NCBI GenBank assembly: GCA_028695495.1
Contig: JAQVIX010000022.1
Span: 1 to 33,645, forward strand
Source of the DNA: Candidatus Cloacimonadota bacterium
GTDB lineage: Bacteria > Cloacimonadota > Cloacimonadia > Cloacimonadales > Cloacimonadaceae
Length of the DNA: 33,645 nucleotides
Direction: 5' to 3'
Part shown: positions 1-9,336 of the stretch, in pieces
Layout of the letters: each line of letters starts with the position of its first letter
Numbering within the stretch: the first letter of the stretch is position 1
Notes under the pieces: model-generated
Told to the model about the DNA's origin: nothing
Database searches by the model: none
What the model saw: only the letters and a program-made list of their open reading frames with translations
Program-made: the position numbers and the translations under genes

Positions 1-171
1 GAACATGCTGTATCCTTATGTATCGTTAATGATGCCAATTATATACAGCTTTATATCTTGTCAAGTCTTTTCTTTACAATTTAATAAATATATTTTATGT
101 CCTTAGGGAGTTTTTTCTACAGAGTCACAGTCTATTACAAATAATGTTTCCAAATTTTATCTTGGAATGCC

Positions 172-371
172 TGATTGGTATCTGCAAAAAACAGGAAGCC
201 GTCATGAACTCCAGGAAGCCTGCCACCTGCGCAGCGCCTGACACCCGACACCTTGCCTGCGGCTTACCTGAAGTCCATGCCGGCGTCAAGTGATTGGTAT
301 CTGCAAAAAACGGGAAGCCGTCATGAACTCCAGGAAGCCTGCCACCTGCGCAGCGCCGGACACCCGACACC
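172..371. repeat. 81-bp direct repeat, two copies at 172-252 and 291-371
   Basis: Two copies of an 81-bp unit start at 172 and 291 (period 119) and differ at two positions (ACAGGAAG/ACGGGAAG and GCGCCTGACA/GCGCCGGACA). Each begins TGATTGGTATCTGC and ends CACCCGACACC. The 38-bp spacer carries CTTACCTGAAGTCCATGCCG, which recurs with one change at about 16175-16193 in another gene-free stretch, so pieces of this region belong to dispersed intergenic repeats. No start codon with a ribosome site or convincing protein is seen, so I read it as non-coding. The first 170 bp of the window are AT-rich and show no feature. Confidence 0.85.
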
Positions 372-455
372 CGATACCTAACACCTAACCCCGTTTTGGA
401 ACGTTTTTTGCATCTTAATAAGGAAAAGAAACCGCTTTGGATATTGGAGGTATAG

Positions 456-1466
456 ATGTCCAGACCCCTGCTGCTCAGTTTACTCTTGGCATTATTGCTA
501 ATTGTAGCCGGCTGTGCCAAACGCCCTACCGAGCCTAATAAAGACAGGCTCAGCCTGGAAAGCCAGATTCCCTTTGTGGGTTATCCTTACCACCTGGTGG
601 TGGGCGGAGATTGGCTATATGGTGCCCTGGATCAGGGTGGCGTGGCTCAGTATAACGCTAATGATCATAGATTCAATATGTACAATCAATTAGTTGCCGA
701 AGATGGCAGCGAAGTAGTTCTCTATCGCATCCGCAAGGTGGGCTATGTGCCCGAGCGCGAAATGGTCTTTATCAATGAAGTGCGCGGCACAGACCAAGTT
801 TACATCGCCAAGGCAAACGATCCGGATTCCCTGCGCATTTTCGATGCCATTACCGGTGAAACGCAGGACATTCAGGATATTATCTGCCGCAACCTGGAAA
901 ACGACCCCGATGGCAACATTCTGGAAGTGCTTTATTGCACCATTGCCACCATCAAATATGGTCGCTTCAATGGCAGCCTTTGGCTGGGCAGCGAGCTTAC
1001 CATCAATACCGAGCTTTCCATTGCCAGCCTGGATATGGATGATCAATATATTTACGTAGCTGGTCAACAGGCGGGTCTCTTTATTTATTCCCGCACCGAC
1101 GGCAAGCTCATCTCCAATATCAATACCGTTGGCGACGTGCAAAAGGTAGTGGTAGCGGGAGATAAAGCTTATATCGCTGCCAAACACAATGGCTTGAAGA
1201 TAGTAGATCTCAGCGATATCGAGCATCCTTTTGAGCTGGGTAGCTACGAAACCACCGGCTACGCCACCGATCTCGCTTATCACAATGGCAAGGTGATTTT
1301 GGCTTCCGGCAGCGGCGGCGCCTACTACTTTGATGTATCCACGCCCCACCGTCCCAAGCTGATTCAGCGCATGGTAGAGCCTGGCTATGCCCTGAACGTA
1401 GCTTTTATGCAGGGAAAAGCCGTGATTGCTACCCGCAGCAATGGACTCTTTATTTACAAGAAATAG
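456..1466 (+). CDS. Lipoprotein with LVIVD-type beta-propeller repeats
   Basis: This is a 336-residue exported lipoprotein. An N-terminal hydrophobic stretch (residues 5-18) ends in the lipobox VAGC with Cys20 as the predicted lipidation site. The mature part holds repeated blade-like units, clearest near the C-terminus: AYIAAKHNGLKIVDLSD, then KVILASGSGGAYYFDVS, then KAVIATRSNGLFIYKK. This Ala-X-X-X-Gly-Leu-X-Ile-hydrophobic-Asp pattern is the LVIVD repeat, known from surface beta-propellers; the function is not predictable beyond binding or scaffolding. The start is set by GGAGG at 446-450, five bases before the ATG. Base use matches the next gene. It stands alone: a hairpin and a terminator separate it from the protease gene downstream. 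Family assignment is good; the role is unknown. Confidence 0.85.
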   Translation: MSRPLLLSLLLALLLIVAGCAKRPTEPNKDRLSLESQIPFVGYPYHLVVGGDWLYGALDQGGVAQYNANDHRFNMYNQLVAEDGSEVVLYRIRKVGYVPEREMVFINEVRGTDQVYIAKANDPDSLRIFDAITGETQDIQDIICRNLENDPDGNILEVLYCTIATIKYGRFNGSLWLGSELTINTELSIASLDMDDQYIYVAGQQAGLFIYSRTDGKLISNINTVGDVQKVVVAGDKAYIAAKHNGLKIVDLSDIEHPFELGSYETTGYATDLAYHNGKVILASGSGGAYYFDVSTPHRPKLIQRMVEPGYALNVAFMQGKAVIATRSNGLFIYKK

Positions 1467-1527
1467 AAAACGTTCAGAAATACGAAATGAACATAACAAA
1501 TCAAGATAAGCTTGAAATGAGTATGTA

Positions 1528-1547
1528 GGGGTCAAGGCATTGACCCC
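1528..1547. other. Perfect 8-bp inverted repeat (hairpin)
   Basis: GGGGTCAA, loop GGCA, TTGACCCC lies 61 bases after the lipoprotein stop. There is no T-run, so it is not a classic terminator; it could protect the mRNA 3' end or be a repeat remnant. Confidence 0.6.
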
Positions 1548-1677
1548 GCTTCAACTTACTGGTTTAATAGACGATTACGGTATGTGCTACGCGCACGCTT
1601 TGCGCCGCTGCATCCCCTTTTTAATAGTTGTAGTGTATGTTTTGGCATTTCCAGACGGACTCAGAAGTTAATAAAGT

Positions 1678-1706
1678 AAAACCTGGATTGCCATCCAGGT
1701 TTTTTC
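1678..1706 (+). terminator. Rho-independent terminator
   Basis: An 11-bp perfect stem (AAAACCTGGAT / ATCCAGGTTTT) with loop TGCC runs into TTTTTT. It lies 25 bases before the ATG of the C25 protease gene, so it ends transcription from upstream or acts in the leader of that gene. Confidence 0.85.
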
Positions 1707-1730
1707 TCCCAACTAATTGAGGAATAGAAT

Positions 1731-4700
1731 ATGTACAGATTTAAGATTCTTATGGCTTTAGGATTGCTTTGCCTCGTTGCCACCCTGGCAGCGAATCCCT
1801 GGCAAACTCTAAGAAGCGATAACAGTGGTATTACCCTGCGTTTAAATAGCCCCGAATTGCAAATAAATAGTACCGAGCTGCGCGGCGAGAGCTTTCAGGA
1901 GCTAAGCCTGGAAGGCGCCAATTCCGCCCTGGATACCGGTGCGCCGGATTTGCCCTCCTTTAGCGGCAGCATCATCTTGCCGCCCAATGGTTCTTACAGC
2001 CTTCAGTACCGCAGCCTGCACACCCGCGAATATGCCGGCATCCACCCTTTTCCAGTGCAATCCAAAGACGCTGCTCCGCGGCGGGACTATCGCCCCGAGC
2101 TATATGAAAGCCACGTAAATCCCAGCCCGCTCTTAAGTGGCGGCGTAAGCGTAATTCGGGATTTTAGGGTATTGCAATTTGTGGTAAATCCTCTGAATTG
2201 GAACCCCCTTACCGGCACACTTTCTCATGCGGACGAGCTTGAAATAGAAATCCGCTTCAATAGCAGCGCTGGCGAAAACGAAGTATCGGCATACACTAGC
2301 TATTCCCCTGCTTTTAGGCATATTTACGAGGCGAATCTGCTCAATTTTGATGATTACCGGAGTTTGAATACCGCAGAAGACCCCGGCAGAATCCTGCTCA
2401 TTCACTGGAATAATCAAACCACCGAATTTACCAATATGCTGAATGCCTATATCGCCTGGAAGCGTCAGAAAGGGCACGAGGTAAATGCGGTAAATACCCA
2501 GGCGGCAGGTGGTTCCAATTCTGCCATCAAGAGTTACATTCAAAATCAATACAATAACCCTGCCACGCGTCCGGATTTCGTTATCCTTTTGGGCGATACA
2601 GGCTATATTCCCACGTTTTCCAATGGCGGAGATGGAGATTATCCCTATACCTTCCTGGCGGGCAACGATATGCTGGGCGATGCCATGATTGGGCGCATCT
2701 CGGTGGAAAATATCACTCACATGGCAGTACTGCTTAGTAAAATCTTCCGCTACGAGCGCGATCTCATATTGGATACCGCCACTTCAGACTATCTGAACCG
2801 CATGCTTTTGGTGGGGGATCCCGGCACCTCCGGCATTTCCTGCGTATATATTAGCAAATACGTGCGCGATCTCGCCAAACAGGTGAATCCGGATTATAGC
2901 TTTGTAGAAGCTTATAGCGGCAGCTATAGCACTACCATGAATACCGGCATCAATCAGGGTGTAAATTTCTTTACCTATCGCGGCTGGATTGGCATGAGCA
3001 GTTGGTCTCCCAGCGAAAACCTCAGCAATGGGCACAAAATGCCTCATGCCGTTATCCTCACTTGCAGCACGGGCAATTTTGGTAGCACTTCTACCACCGA
3101 AAGCTTTGTGCGCCTGGGCACTGCGGCAAATCCCAAGGGTGCGGTTAGCGCCATCGGCATGGCTACTTCCAGCACCCATACCATGCCCAATAATGCTCTT
3201 TTAGGCGGCATCTTCAATGGCATTTTTACCTATAACATGCGCAATATGGGCGCCGCTCTCTTAAATGGCAGACTTTTCCTGCGCCAAACTTATGGCGCTT
3301 CGCATACCAGCATTGCCGATCAACACGCCCATTGGTGCAATCTCATTGGCGATCCCAGCATGGAAGCATTTGTAGGCACTCCTCAGCAAATCGAGATCGA
3401 AATGCCTGAAAGCATCGCCCTGGGCAGCGATATTTTGGATATCCAAATCCGGGATGCCAGCAGCAACCCCATTCCCAATGTATGCGTTACCGCCTTTAGC
3501 AATAGTAGCAATAGCGTAATCGCCAAAGCCTTTAGCAATGAGGATGGCTATGTGCATTTAGATTTCCCGCTGGGCATTACAGAAAACCTTCTAATTACTG
3601 CTTCCAAGCCCGACCATAAACCCACTCAGCTTACCATTTCCATAGCCTCCGGCGGTCCCGTAGCCCGCGGTACCGCATTATTTGACGATGGTAATTACGA
3701 ATCCCAGGGTAATGGCGATGGCATTGCCTCCGGCGGCGAAACTATAGCGATTTTGGTAAACCTGAAGAATACCGGCAATAGCACCATCGAAGGGCTTTCC
3801 GGCACCGCCACTTCCCCAGATGCCTTTGCAAATATCATCTCCAATAGCATCAATTTCCCCAGCCTTGCCCCCAATGAAGAAGCTTTTTCCGAACATGCCC
3901 TTTTGGTTGAGCTGGCAGGCGGGACAGACGGCAGCTACTATCTGCATCTGCTACTGGAACTTACAGATTCTGAAGGCAATAGCTACAATATCCCCGTGCG
4001 CCAGATTGCCCATAACGCCCATCTGGAAATAGAAGTAATGAACCTTAGCGCAGGGGGGAATAGCATTTTGGACCCCACCGAAACGGGCACCATCCAGTTT
4101 GGGCTTAAAAATACCGGCATCGTTCCCGCACAGGATTTATTTGCCCAATTATCTTCGCAAAACGATCTTCTGGTAATCAACGAATCCGAAAGCTATGTGG
4201 GCGATATCGCCTGCCAGGCTTTGGGTTTCAATCAAAGCCACTTTGAAGTTTTTGCCCGCAGCCTGCTCATCCCCGGTATGCAAATGCCCCTCAAGCTGCG
4301 TTTGTACAACGATTCTGGCTTTCAGCAGGAAATCCCCTTCAATCTCAGCATTGGCACCGTTACCACAAATACGCCGCTGGGTCCCGATGCCTACGGCTAT
4401 TTTATTTATGATGAATCCGACATCAATTTCGCGGATTGCCCCACTTACGAATGGATCGAAATCCATCCTTCGCTGGGCGGTAGCGGCAGCAAACTCACCA
4501 GCTTGAACGATTCCGGCACTTCCGGCGATGAAGGCGAAACCAATGGTAGCACCGCCATTCAGATTATTCCCTTGCCTTTCCCCTTCACTTTCTACGGCAT
4601 TCCCTATACGGAAATAAGCGTTTGCACCAATGGCTTCATCGTTTTTGGTCAAACTGGTAATGCCGAATTCCGCAATTGCCGTTTACCCGGTGGCTTGGGT

Positions 4701-7139
4701 CCCGCCCCGATGATTGCCGCTTTTTGGGATGATCTCATCCAGATAAGCGATGCCGGAGTGTATCGATATTACGATGCTACCGAACACATATTCATTATCC
4801 AATACCATAAGATGCGAAATGGCTACGACCGCAACTCTTTGGAAACCTTCCAGATCATCCTATACGACCCCATGTACCACCCTACCAGCCTGGGCGATGG
4901 CAAGATCAAGATTCAATACAAGGATTTTAACAACGTGGATATCGGCGGCGGTGGCTATACCCCGCGCCATGGCAAATATGCCACTATCGGCATCAAAGAC
5001 CATACCAATACCCGCGGCTTGGAATACAGCTATAACAATCAATACGCCCCGGCGGCAGCTCCTTTGGGCGCAAATAAAGCCATCCTTATCAATACCGTTC
5101 CCGTGCTGCACCAATCCCCTTTCCTCATCGTGCAGGATTTTCTCATAAACGATGCCAATGGCAATGGCGCTATCGAACCCGGCGAGCGCGTAGAGCTTGG
5201 AATTCGCCTTATCAATCAGGGCTTGGATACCGCCAGCGAGGTGCAGCTTAGCCTGGAAACCAGCAATCCCTATATCCAGATTATTAGCAATAGCAGCCAC
5301 TATCCGGAAATCCCCGGCGATACCGGCGCCGTAAATAGCTATCCCCTCGTATTGCAGGTGGATTGGAATTGCCCTGCCGGCACCGCTATCCATTTCAATA
5401 TCAATATCGATAGCGCTACCGGAAGCTGGACTTACCCTTATACCCTGCAGGTGACCAAACCCCAAATCCAGATTGTAAATTACTGTATCAATGATGCTTT
5501 GGGCAATGCCAACGGTCTGGCAGAACCCGGCGAAACCTTTGATTTGGTGGTAAACTTTGCAAATAACAGCACATTTGAAACTACTGACCTCACCCTCAGC
5601 ATTTTCTGCCTCTCCGAGGATGTAACGATTGTGAATCCGGATGCGCTTATCCCCTGCCTGAAGCCCGGAGCAATCACTCAGGCGGCGTTTGAAATCAGCG
5701 TTTCGCCAGATGCCATGATTGGCAATAACCTCACTTTTTTCATTACCTATCTGGGCGAACAGGTGGGTCCGCAAAATGAGCAGCTTCTTATCAGCCTGGG
5801 CACCACCGGTATGAACGAGGATTTTGAATACACAAATGGCAATTTCGTTCCCTCGCCGGAGATGAACGGCTGGCAATGGGGTATATCCAGCTATGCCGGT
5901 GCCCAAAGCGGCAGCAAGGTATGGGGCACCCGCTTAAACGATCCCTATCCCGGAAACGCTTTCTATACCCTTACCACGCCTTCCGTTTACGTGGGGGCAA
6001 ACTTCATGCTGGAATTTTGGCATCTGTATGATACTGAAAATAGTTACGATGGCGGCTGCGTTCAGGTTTTGAGCGCTAGTAGCAGCTCCTGGAATCTGCT
6101 GCTTCCCGAAGGCGGCTATAGCCACAATAACGTAAGTGCGCTGGGCGGCGCCGGCTTTAGCGGTCAAAGCGCCGGCTGGAGGCTCTCGCGCTTCCCGCTT
6201 TCGCAATATGAAAATCAAAATATCCGCTTTCGCTTCGTATTTGCTTCCGATGGCTCGGTAGCTGGTAATGGCTGGTTTTTAGATGACGTTCGCACCACCG
6301 GCTACATCCCCTTTGCCAGCAAAATGTATGGGCAGATCATCTCTTCGGATAGCGGCATCGATTTCTCTAAAGTATTGGTGCATAGCCTGGGAGGCATCAA
6401 TTGCTATCCAGATGATAGCGGCTATTACCAGCTGTATCTGCCTGCCGGTAGCCACCAGATAGAAGCCCTTGCGGATGGCTATAGCGGCTTTGATCCCATT
6501 AGTATTACGCTTAGCAACGAAGTTCCCACTTTGAATCAGGATTTCTATTTGGGCGAGCTATACGGCACAGAAAGCCTCAGCTACAATTTAGTGCAAAACG
6601 AGGTAATCCTCGCCTGGGATCCGCCTGAACCCTCCGAGGAATATGCGCTGCTCGGCTATGCCATCTATCGCCGCGCCGGCGGAGGTCTGTTTGAGCTTCA
6701 CGATGAAGTATTGGATTGCCAATATACAGATACCCTGGATGCGCTGGGCACTTATCTTTATTACGTAAAATGTCTTTATCCCGAAGGCTTTAGCCGCGCC
6801 TCCAATACCGTATCCATCCTCTTTGATGGTATGTCAAACGAGGATGCCCAAAGCCCGGCTCTTACTACCACTCTCAAAGGCAATTTCCCAAATCCCTTCA
6901 ATCCCTCTACCACCATTGCCTTTAGCCTGGCAGAGCCTGCCTTTGTAAAGCTGGATATTTTTAATCTGAAAGGGCAAAAGGTGGCAAGGCTTGTGAATGA
7001 ACCGCTTAGCTCCGGCACTTACAATATCCCCTGGCAGGGCGTGGATAATAAGGGGCAAAAGCAAAGCTCGGGTCTCTATTTCATTCGCCTCCAGACCGGT
7101 AGCAAAAGCTTTACCCGCAAAATGATGCTCATGAAATAG
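1731..7139 (+). CDS. Gingipain-like (peptidase C25) secreted multidomain protein with C-terminal sorting domain
   Basis: An 1802-residue secreted protein. A signal peptide covers residues 1 to about 21 (cut near LAANPW). A propeptide-like region follows to about 215, then the C25 caspase-like domain at about 218-550 (RILLIHWNN start; FVILLGDTGYIP; LIGDPSMEAF end). The nucleophile motif is LTCSTGNFG with Cys445. The expected GHG histidine is not where it should be: the matching strand reads YRGWIGMSSW (residues 416-425). After this come several Ig/CARDB-like modules introduced by Asp/Gly/Pro-rich turns (about 656, 778, 1140 and 1253, e.g. NGNGAIEPGE), a nidogen-like segment at about 890-1115, a MAM-like jelly roll at about 1363-1525, a carboxypeptidase-regulatory-like domain, an Fn3-like domain, and an 85-residue FlgD/T9SS-type sorting domain (NFPNPFNPST ... 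KMMLMK). GAGGAA at 1719-1724 sets the start. It is probably exported and anchored by a type IX-like system; activity is uncertain. Confidence 0.92.
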   Translation: MYRFKILMALGLLCLVATLAANPWQTLRSDNSGITLRLNSPELQINSTELRGESFQELSLEGANSALDTGAPDLPSFSGSIILPPNGSYSLQYRSLHTREYAGIHPFPVQSKDAAPRRDYRPELYESHVNPSPLLSGGVSVIRDFRVLQFVVNPLNWNPLTGTLSHADELEIEIRFNSSAGENEVSAYTSYSPAFRHIYEANLLNFDDYRSLNTAEDPGRILLIHWNNQTTEFTNMLNAYIAWKRQKGHEVNAVNTQAAGGSNSAIKSYIQNQYNNPATRPDFVILLGDTGYIPTFSNGGDGDYPYTFLAGNDMLGDAMIGRISVENITHMAVLLSKIFRYERDLILDTATSDYLNRMLLVGDPGTSGISCVYISKYVRDLAKQVNPDYSFVEAYSGSYSTTMNTGINQGVNFFTYRGWIGMSSWSPSENLSNGHKMPHAVILTCSTGNFGSTSTTESFVRLGTAANPKGAVSAIGMATSSTHTMPNNALLGGIFNGIFTYNMRNMGAALLNGRLFLRQTYGASHTSIADQHAHWCNLIGDPSMEAFVGTPQQIEIEMPESIALGSDILDIQIRDASSNPIPNVCVTAFSNSSNSVIAKAFSNEDGYVHLDFPLGITENLLITASKPDHKPTQLTISIASGGPVARGTALFDDGNYESQGNGDGIASGGETIAILVNLKNTGNSTIEGLSGTATSPDAFANIISNSINFPSLAPNEEAFSEHALLVELAGGTDGSYYLHLLLELTDSEGNSYNIPVRQIAHNAHLEIEVMNLSAGGNSILDPTETGTIQFGLKNTGIVPAQDLFAQLSSQNDLLVINESESYVGDIACQALGFNQSHFEVFARSLLIPGMQMPLKLRLYNDSGFQQEIPFNLSIGTVTTNTPLGPDAYGYFIYDESDINFADCPTYEWIEIHPSLGGSGSKLTSLNDSGTSGDEGETNGSTAIQIIPLPFPFTFYGIPYTEISVCTNGFIVFGQTGNAEFRNCRLPGGLGPAPMIAAFWDDLIQISDAGVYRYYDATEHIFIIQYHKMRNGYDRNSLETFQIILYDPMYHPTSLGDGKIKIQYKDFNNVDIGGGGYTPRHGKYATIGIKDHTNTRGLEYSYNNQYAPAAAPLGANKAILINTVPVLHQSPFLIVQDFLINDANGNGAIEPGERVELGIRLINQGLDTASEVQLSLETSNPYIQIISNSSHYPEIPGDTGAVNSYPLVLQVDWNCPAGTAIHFNINIDSATGSWTYPYTLQVTKPQIQIVNYCINDALGNANGLAEPGETFDLVVNFANNSTFETTDLTLSIFCLSEDVTIVNPDALIPCLKPGAITQAAFEISVSPDAMIGNNLTFFITYLGEQVGPQNEQLLISLGTTGMNEDFEYTNGNFVPSPEMNGWQWGISSYAGAQSGSKVWGTRLNDPYPGNAFYTLTTPSVYVGANFMLEFWHLYDTENSYDGGCVQVLSASSSSWNLLLPEGGYSHNNVSALGGAGFSGQSAGWRLSRFPLSQYENQNIRFRFVFASDGSVAGNGWFLDDVRTTGYIPFASKMYGQIISSDSGIDFSKVLVHSLGGINCYPDDSGYYQLYLPAGSHQIEALADGYSGFDPISITLSNEVPTLNQDFYLGELYGTESLSYNLVQNEVILAWDPPEPSEEYALLGYAIYRRAGGGLFELHDEVLDCQYTDTLDALGTYLYYVKCLYPEGFSRASNTVSILFDGMSNEDAQSPALTTTLKGNFPNPFNPSTTIAFSLAEPAFVKLDIFNLKGQKVARLVNEPLSSGTYNIPWQGVDNKGQKQSSGLYFIRLQTGSKSFTRKMMLMK

Positions 7140-7168
7140 GGGTTCTATTCTTGTGAATTATCCAAAAG

Positions 7169-7214
7169 CGAAGAGCCCGGTTTTCTACCTCCGAAAGCCG
7201 GGTTCACCTCTTCA
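7169..7214 (+). terminator. Long hairpin after the C25 gene, possible terminator or leader hairpin
   Basis: The stem AGCCCGGTTTTC (7174-7185) pairs with GAAAGCCGGGTT (7193-7204) through two G-T wobbles, and GAAGAG/CTCTTC extend it. There is no long T-run. It lies 30 bases after the protease stop and ends 3 bases before the next ATG, where a ribosome site would be expected, so it might also control that gene. Confidence 0.5.
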
Positions 7215-7217
7215 AAC

Positions 7218-7475
7218 ATGCGCACCGGCAAGATAATCGAAATCAAATGCAAATGCGGCTTTCTGCTTTTCCGCTATTTCAAAGCCGGCAAAGGCAGGCT
7301 CATCAAGCTAATGATTAGCCGTTTAAGCGAGGATAATGTAGGGCTAAAGGGGCTTCCCACCTTCAGCCGTCCAGCTTGCCCCGCTTGCCAAAAAGAGCTG
7401 GGCATCATTATGATGATCCATGGCGAAGCGGCGCTCAAGCTAAATCAGGGCAGCATCGTAGGCATCCGTATCTGA
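7218..7475 (+). CDS. Small zinc-ribbon protein
   Basis: An 85-residue protein with a split zinc-binding pattern: CKCG at residues 11-14 and CPAC at 54-57, separated by a basic stretch (FRYFKAGKGRLIK), and ending in a hydrophobic strand. The two Cys pairs suggest one zinc ribbon; function is unknown. I take it as real because it fills the gap between two genes, shares their codon style and has an organised Cys pattern. Weak points: no ribosome binding site is visible before the ATG, and a strong hairpin sits immediately upstream, so the start could be wrong or translation may depend on that structure. Confidence 0.65.
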   Translation: MRTGKIIEIKCKCGFLLFRYFKAGKGRLIKLMISRLSEDNVGLKGLPTFSRPACPACQKELGIIMMIHGEAALKLNQGSIVGIRI

Positions 7476-7509
7476 TGCCATAATCTACTAAAACTTAAGG
7501 AAATAATAA

Positions 7510-9264
7510 GTGATCAAAATAAGCGATCTCTCGCTTCCGGAGCCTATCTTGCGCGCTGCAGCCGAGCTGGGCTATACTACCGCCACTCCCATTCAGGCTC
7601 TCTGCATTCCCATTCTTTTGGAGCAAGAGCCGGATCTCATCGCCCTTGCCCATACCGGCACTGGCAAAACCGCCGCCTTCGGCTTTCCGTTGCTCAGCGC
7701 TTTGGATAGCGAAGCCCCTTTTGTACAAAGCCTTATCCTCTGTCCTACTCGCGAGCTTTGCGTGCAAATTACCCAGGATTTGCAGGATTATGCGCGCTTT
7801 ATGCCCCAGGCAAAGATAGTAGCCGTATATGGCGGCGCTCCCATCTTCAGGCAAGAGCAGGCGCTAAAAGCTGGCGCTAATATCGTGGTGGGCACCCCCG
7901 GCAGGGTAAAAGATATGATTCAGCGTAAGGCATTGAATTTGCAGAATCTACGGCGCTTGATCCTGGACGAAGCAGACGAAATGCTAAATATGGGCTTCAA
8001 AGACGAAATCTTTGAAATCATCGCCGAGATTCCGGAAAAGCATCAAACCCTGCTTTTCTCCGCCACCATGCCCCCGGAAGTGGAGAAGCTGGCGCAAAGC
8101 ATTATGAATCAACCGCTTCGTCTATCTGCCGGAGACGAAAAGCGTGGCGTGGATGGCATCCAGCATTTCTTTTACAAAGTGCAGCCCAAAAACAAATACT
8201 TTGCCCTCAAACGCATTGTGGATATGAACCCCAAAATCTACTGCATCATCTTTTGCCGCACCCGCAGCGAAACCCAGCAGGTAGCCGATCAATTGCAAAA
8301 AGATGGCTACAACGTGGAAGCCCTGCATGGAGACCTTTCGCAGGCGCAGCGCGAGCTGGTAATGAACCGCTTCCGCAGCAAATACATTCAGCTTTTGGTG
8401 GCTACCGATGTGGCAGCCCGCGGTTTGGATGTGGACGACCTTACCCACATTATAAATTACCACGTTCCTCTGGATCCGGATATCTATATCCATCGCTCCG
8501 GACGCACCGGCAGAGCTGGCAAAACCGGCGTTTCGCTTACCATTATGCACAGCAAAGAAGCCACACAGATGAAAGCGGTGGAAAAGCGCCTGGGACGCGA
8601 GATTATCTGGAAAAGAATCCCCGGCGGACGCGAAATCTGCGAACGCCAGCTATATCACTTTATCGATGGCGTGGAACGCGTGGAAGTAAACGAAAACGAG
8701 ATTGCCCCCTTTTTGGAAAACGTATATAAAAAGCTAAGCTGGATGAGCCGCGAAGAGCTAATCCGCCGCTTTGTATCCGTGGAGTTCAATCGCTTTTTGA
8801 ATTACTACAAGGATTTGCCAGATCTGGAAAGCCCCGAAGATAAACCCAAACGCAGTTCTGCCAAAGGCATGAAGTACACCCCCTTCAAATTGCAGCTTGG
8901 CAGCAGCAGCGGACTAAATAAAAAGGAGCTGCTGCGCTTTGTAAATCAATTAGCCCCCGTGTGCGATCTCAATATCGGCAATATCCGCATCTTCAATGAA
9001 TTCAGTATTATCGAGCTGGAAAGCGGAAAGGAAAATGAAATCTTAAGCGCCTTTGAATCTGCCAAATACCGCGGCATCGCCCCGCAAGCGACGCTGGATA
9101 AAAAAGGCAAAACCGCCTTTGCCGGTAAAGCTGCAAGCGGAGGCAAAAAAGCCAAAAAGCAGGAATATAAAGCAGCATATTCTGCCAAAAATACGCGCGC
9201 TGCCGAGAAGGCAAAGATTCAGGAAATAAAAGCGAAGATACGTAAGCGCACGCAGAATAAGTAA
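7510..9264 (+). CDS. DEAD-box ATP-dependent RNA helicase (DeaD/CsdA-like)
   Basis: A 584-residue cytoplasmic RNA helicase acting in ribosome assembly or mRNA unwinding. Motifs are complete and in order: Q-motif region ATPIQ, Walker A AHTGTGKT, PTRELC, GTPGR, DEAD within LDEADEMLNMGF, SAT, then helicase-C motifs VATDVAARGLDVDD and HRSGRTGRAGKTG. A helical linker leads to a DbpA-like RNA-binding domain at about 455-525 (LQLGSSSGLNKKELLRFV ... GNIRIF) and a Lys/Ala-rich tail likely to bind RNA. The start codon is GTG, supported by AAGGA at 7497-7501. The architecture is that of the DeaD/CsdA/DbpA group; I leave the symbol blank because these cannot be told apart with certainty here. The gene appears to be a single transcription unit. 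Confidence 0.95.
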   Translation: MIKISDLSLPEPILRAAAELGYTTATPIQALCIPILLEQEPDLIALAHTGTGKTAAFGFPLLSALDSEAPFVQSLILCPTRELCVQITQDLQDYARFMPQAKIVAVYGGAPIFRQEQALKAGANIVVGTPGRVKDMIQRKALNLQNLRRLILDEADEMLNMGFKDEIFEIIAEIPEKHQTLLFSATMPPEVEKLAQSIMNQPLRLSAGDEKRGVDGIQHFFYKVQPKNKYFALKRIVDMNPKIYCIIFCRTRSETQQVADQLQKDGYNVEALHGDLSQAQRELVMNRFRSKYIQLLVATDVAARGLDVDDLTHIINYHVPLDPDIYIHRSGRTGRAGKTGVSLTIMHSKEATQMKAVEKRLGREIIWKRIPGGREICERQLYHFIDGVERVEVNENEIAPFLENVYKKLSWMSREELIRRFVSVEFNRFLNYYKDLPDLESPEDKPKRSSAKGMKYTPFKLQLGSSSGLNKKELLRFVNQLAPVCDLNIGNIRIFNEFSIIELESGKENEILSAFESAKYRGIAPQATLDKKGKTAFAGKAASGGKKAKKQEYKAAYSAKNTRAAEKAKIQEIKAKIRKRTQNK

Positions 9265-9313
9265 AAATGCGCTCCCTGGTGAGCCTTGCTTCAGATTTGG
9301 CACAAGCAGGAGA

Positions 9314-9336
9314 GCGAAGCGTAGATACAGCTTCGC
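9314..9336. other. Hairpin in the gap after the helicase gene
   Basis: GCGAAGC, nine-base loop, GCTTCGC; no T-run. The rest of 9265-9557 shows no gene. Confidence 0.45.

Noticed and set aside
125-520. Minus-strand open frame across the 81-bp repeats
   Set aside because: It consists mostly of the repeated unit translated twice and overlaps the lipoprotein start; no ribosome site or family.
690-1535. Long minus-strand frame opposite the lipoprotein gene
   Set aside because: Shadow of a real gene; repetitive Ala/Gly/Ile composition typical of an antisense reading.
4860-5906. 348-codon minus-strand frame inside the C25 gene
   Set aside because: Antisense to a gene with clear domains; no motif or start signal of its own.
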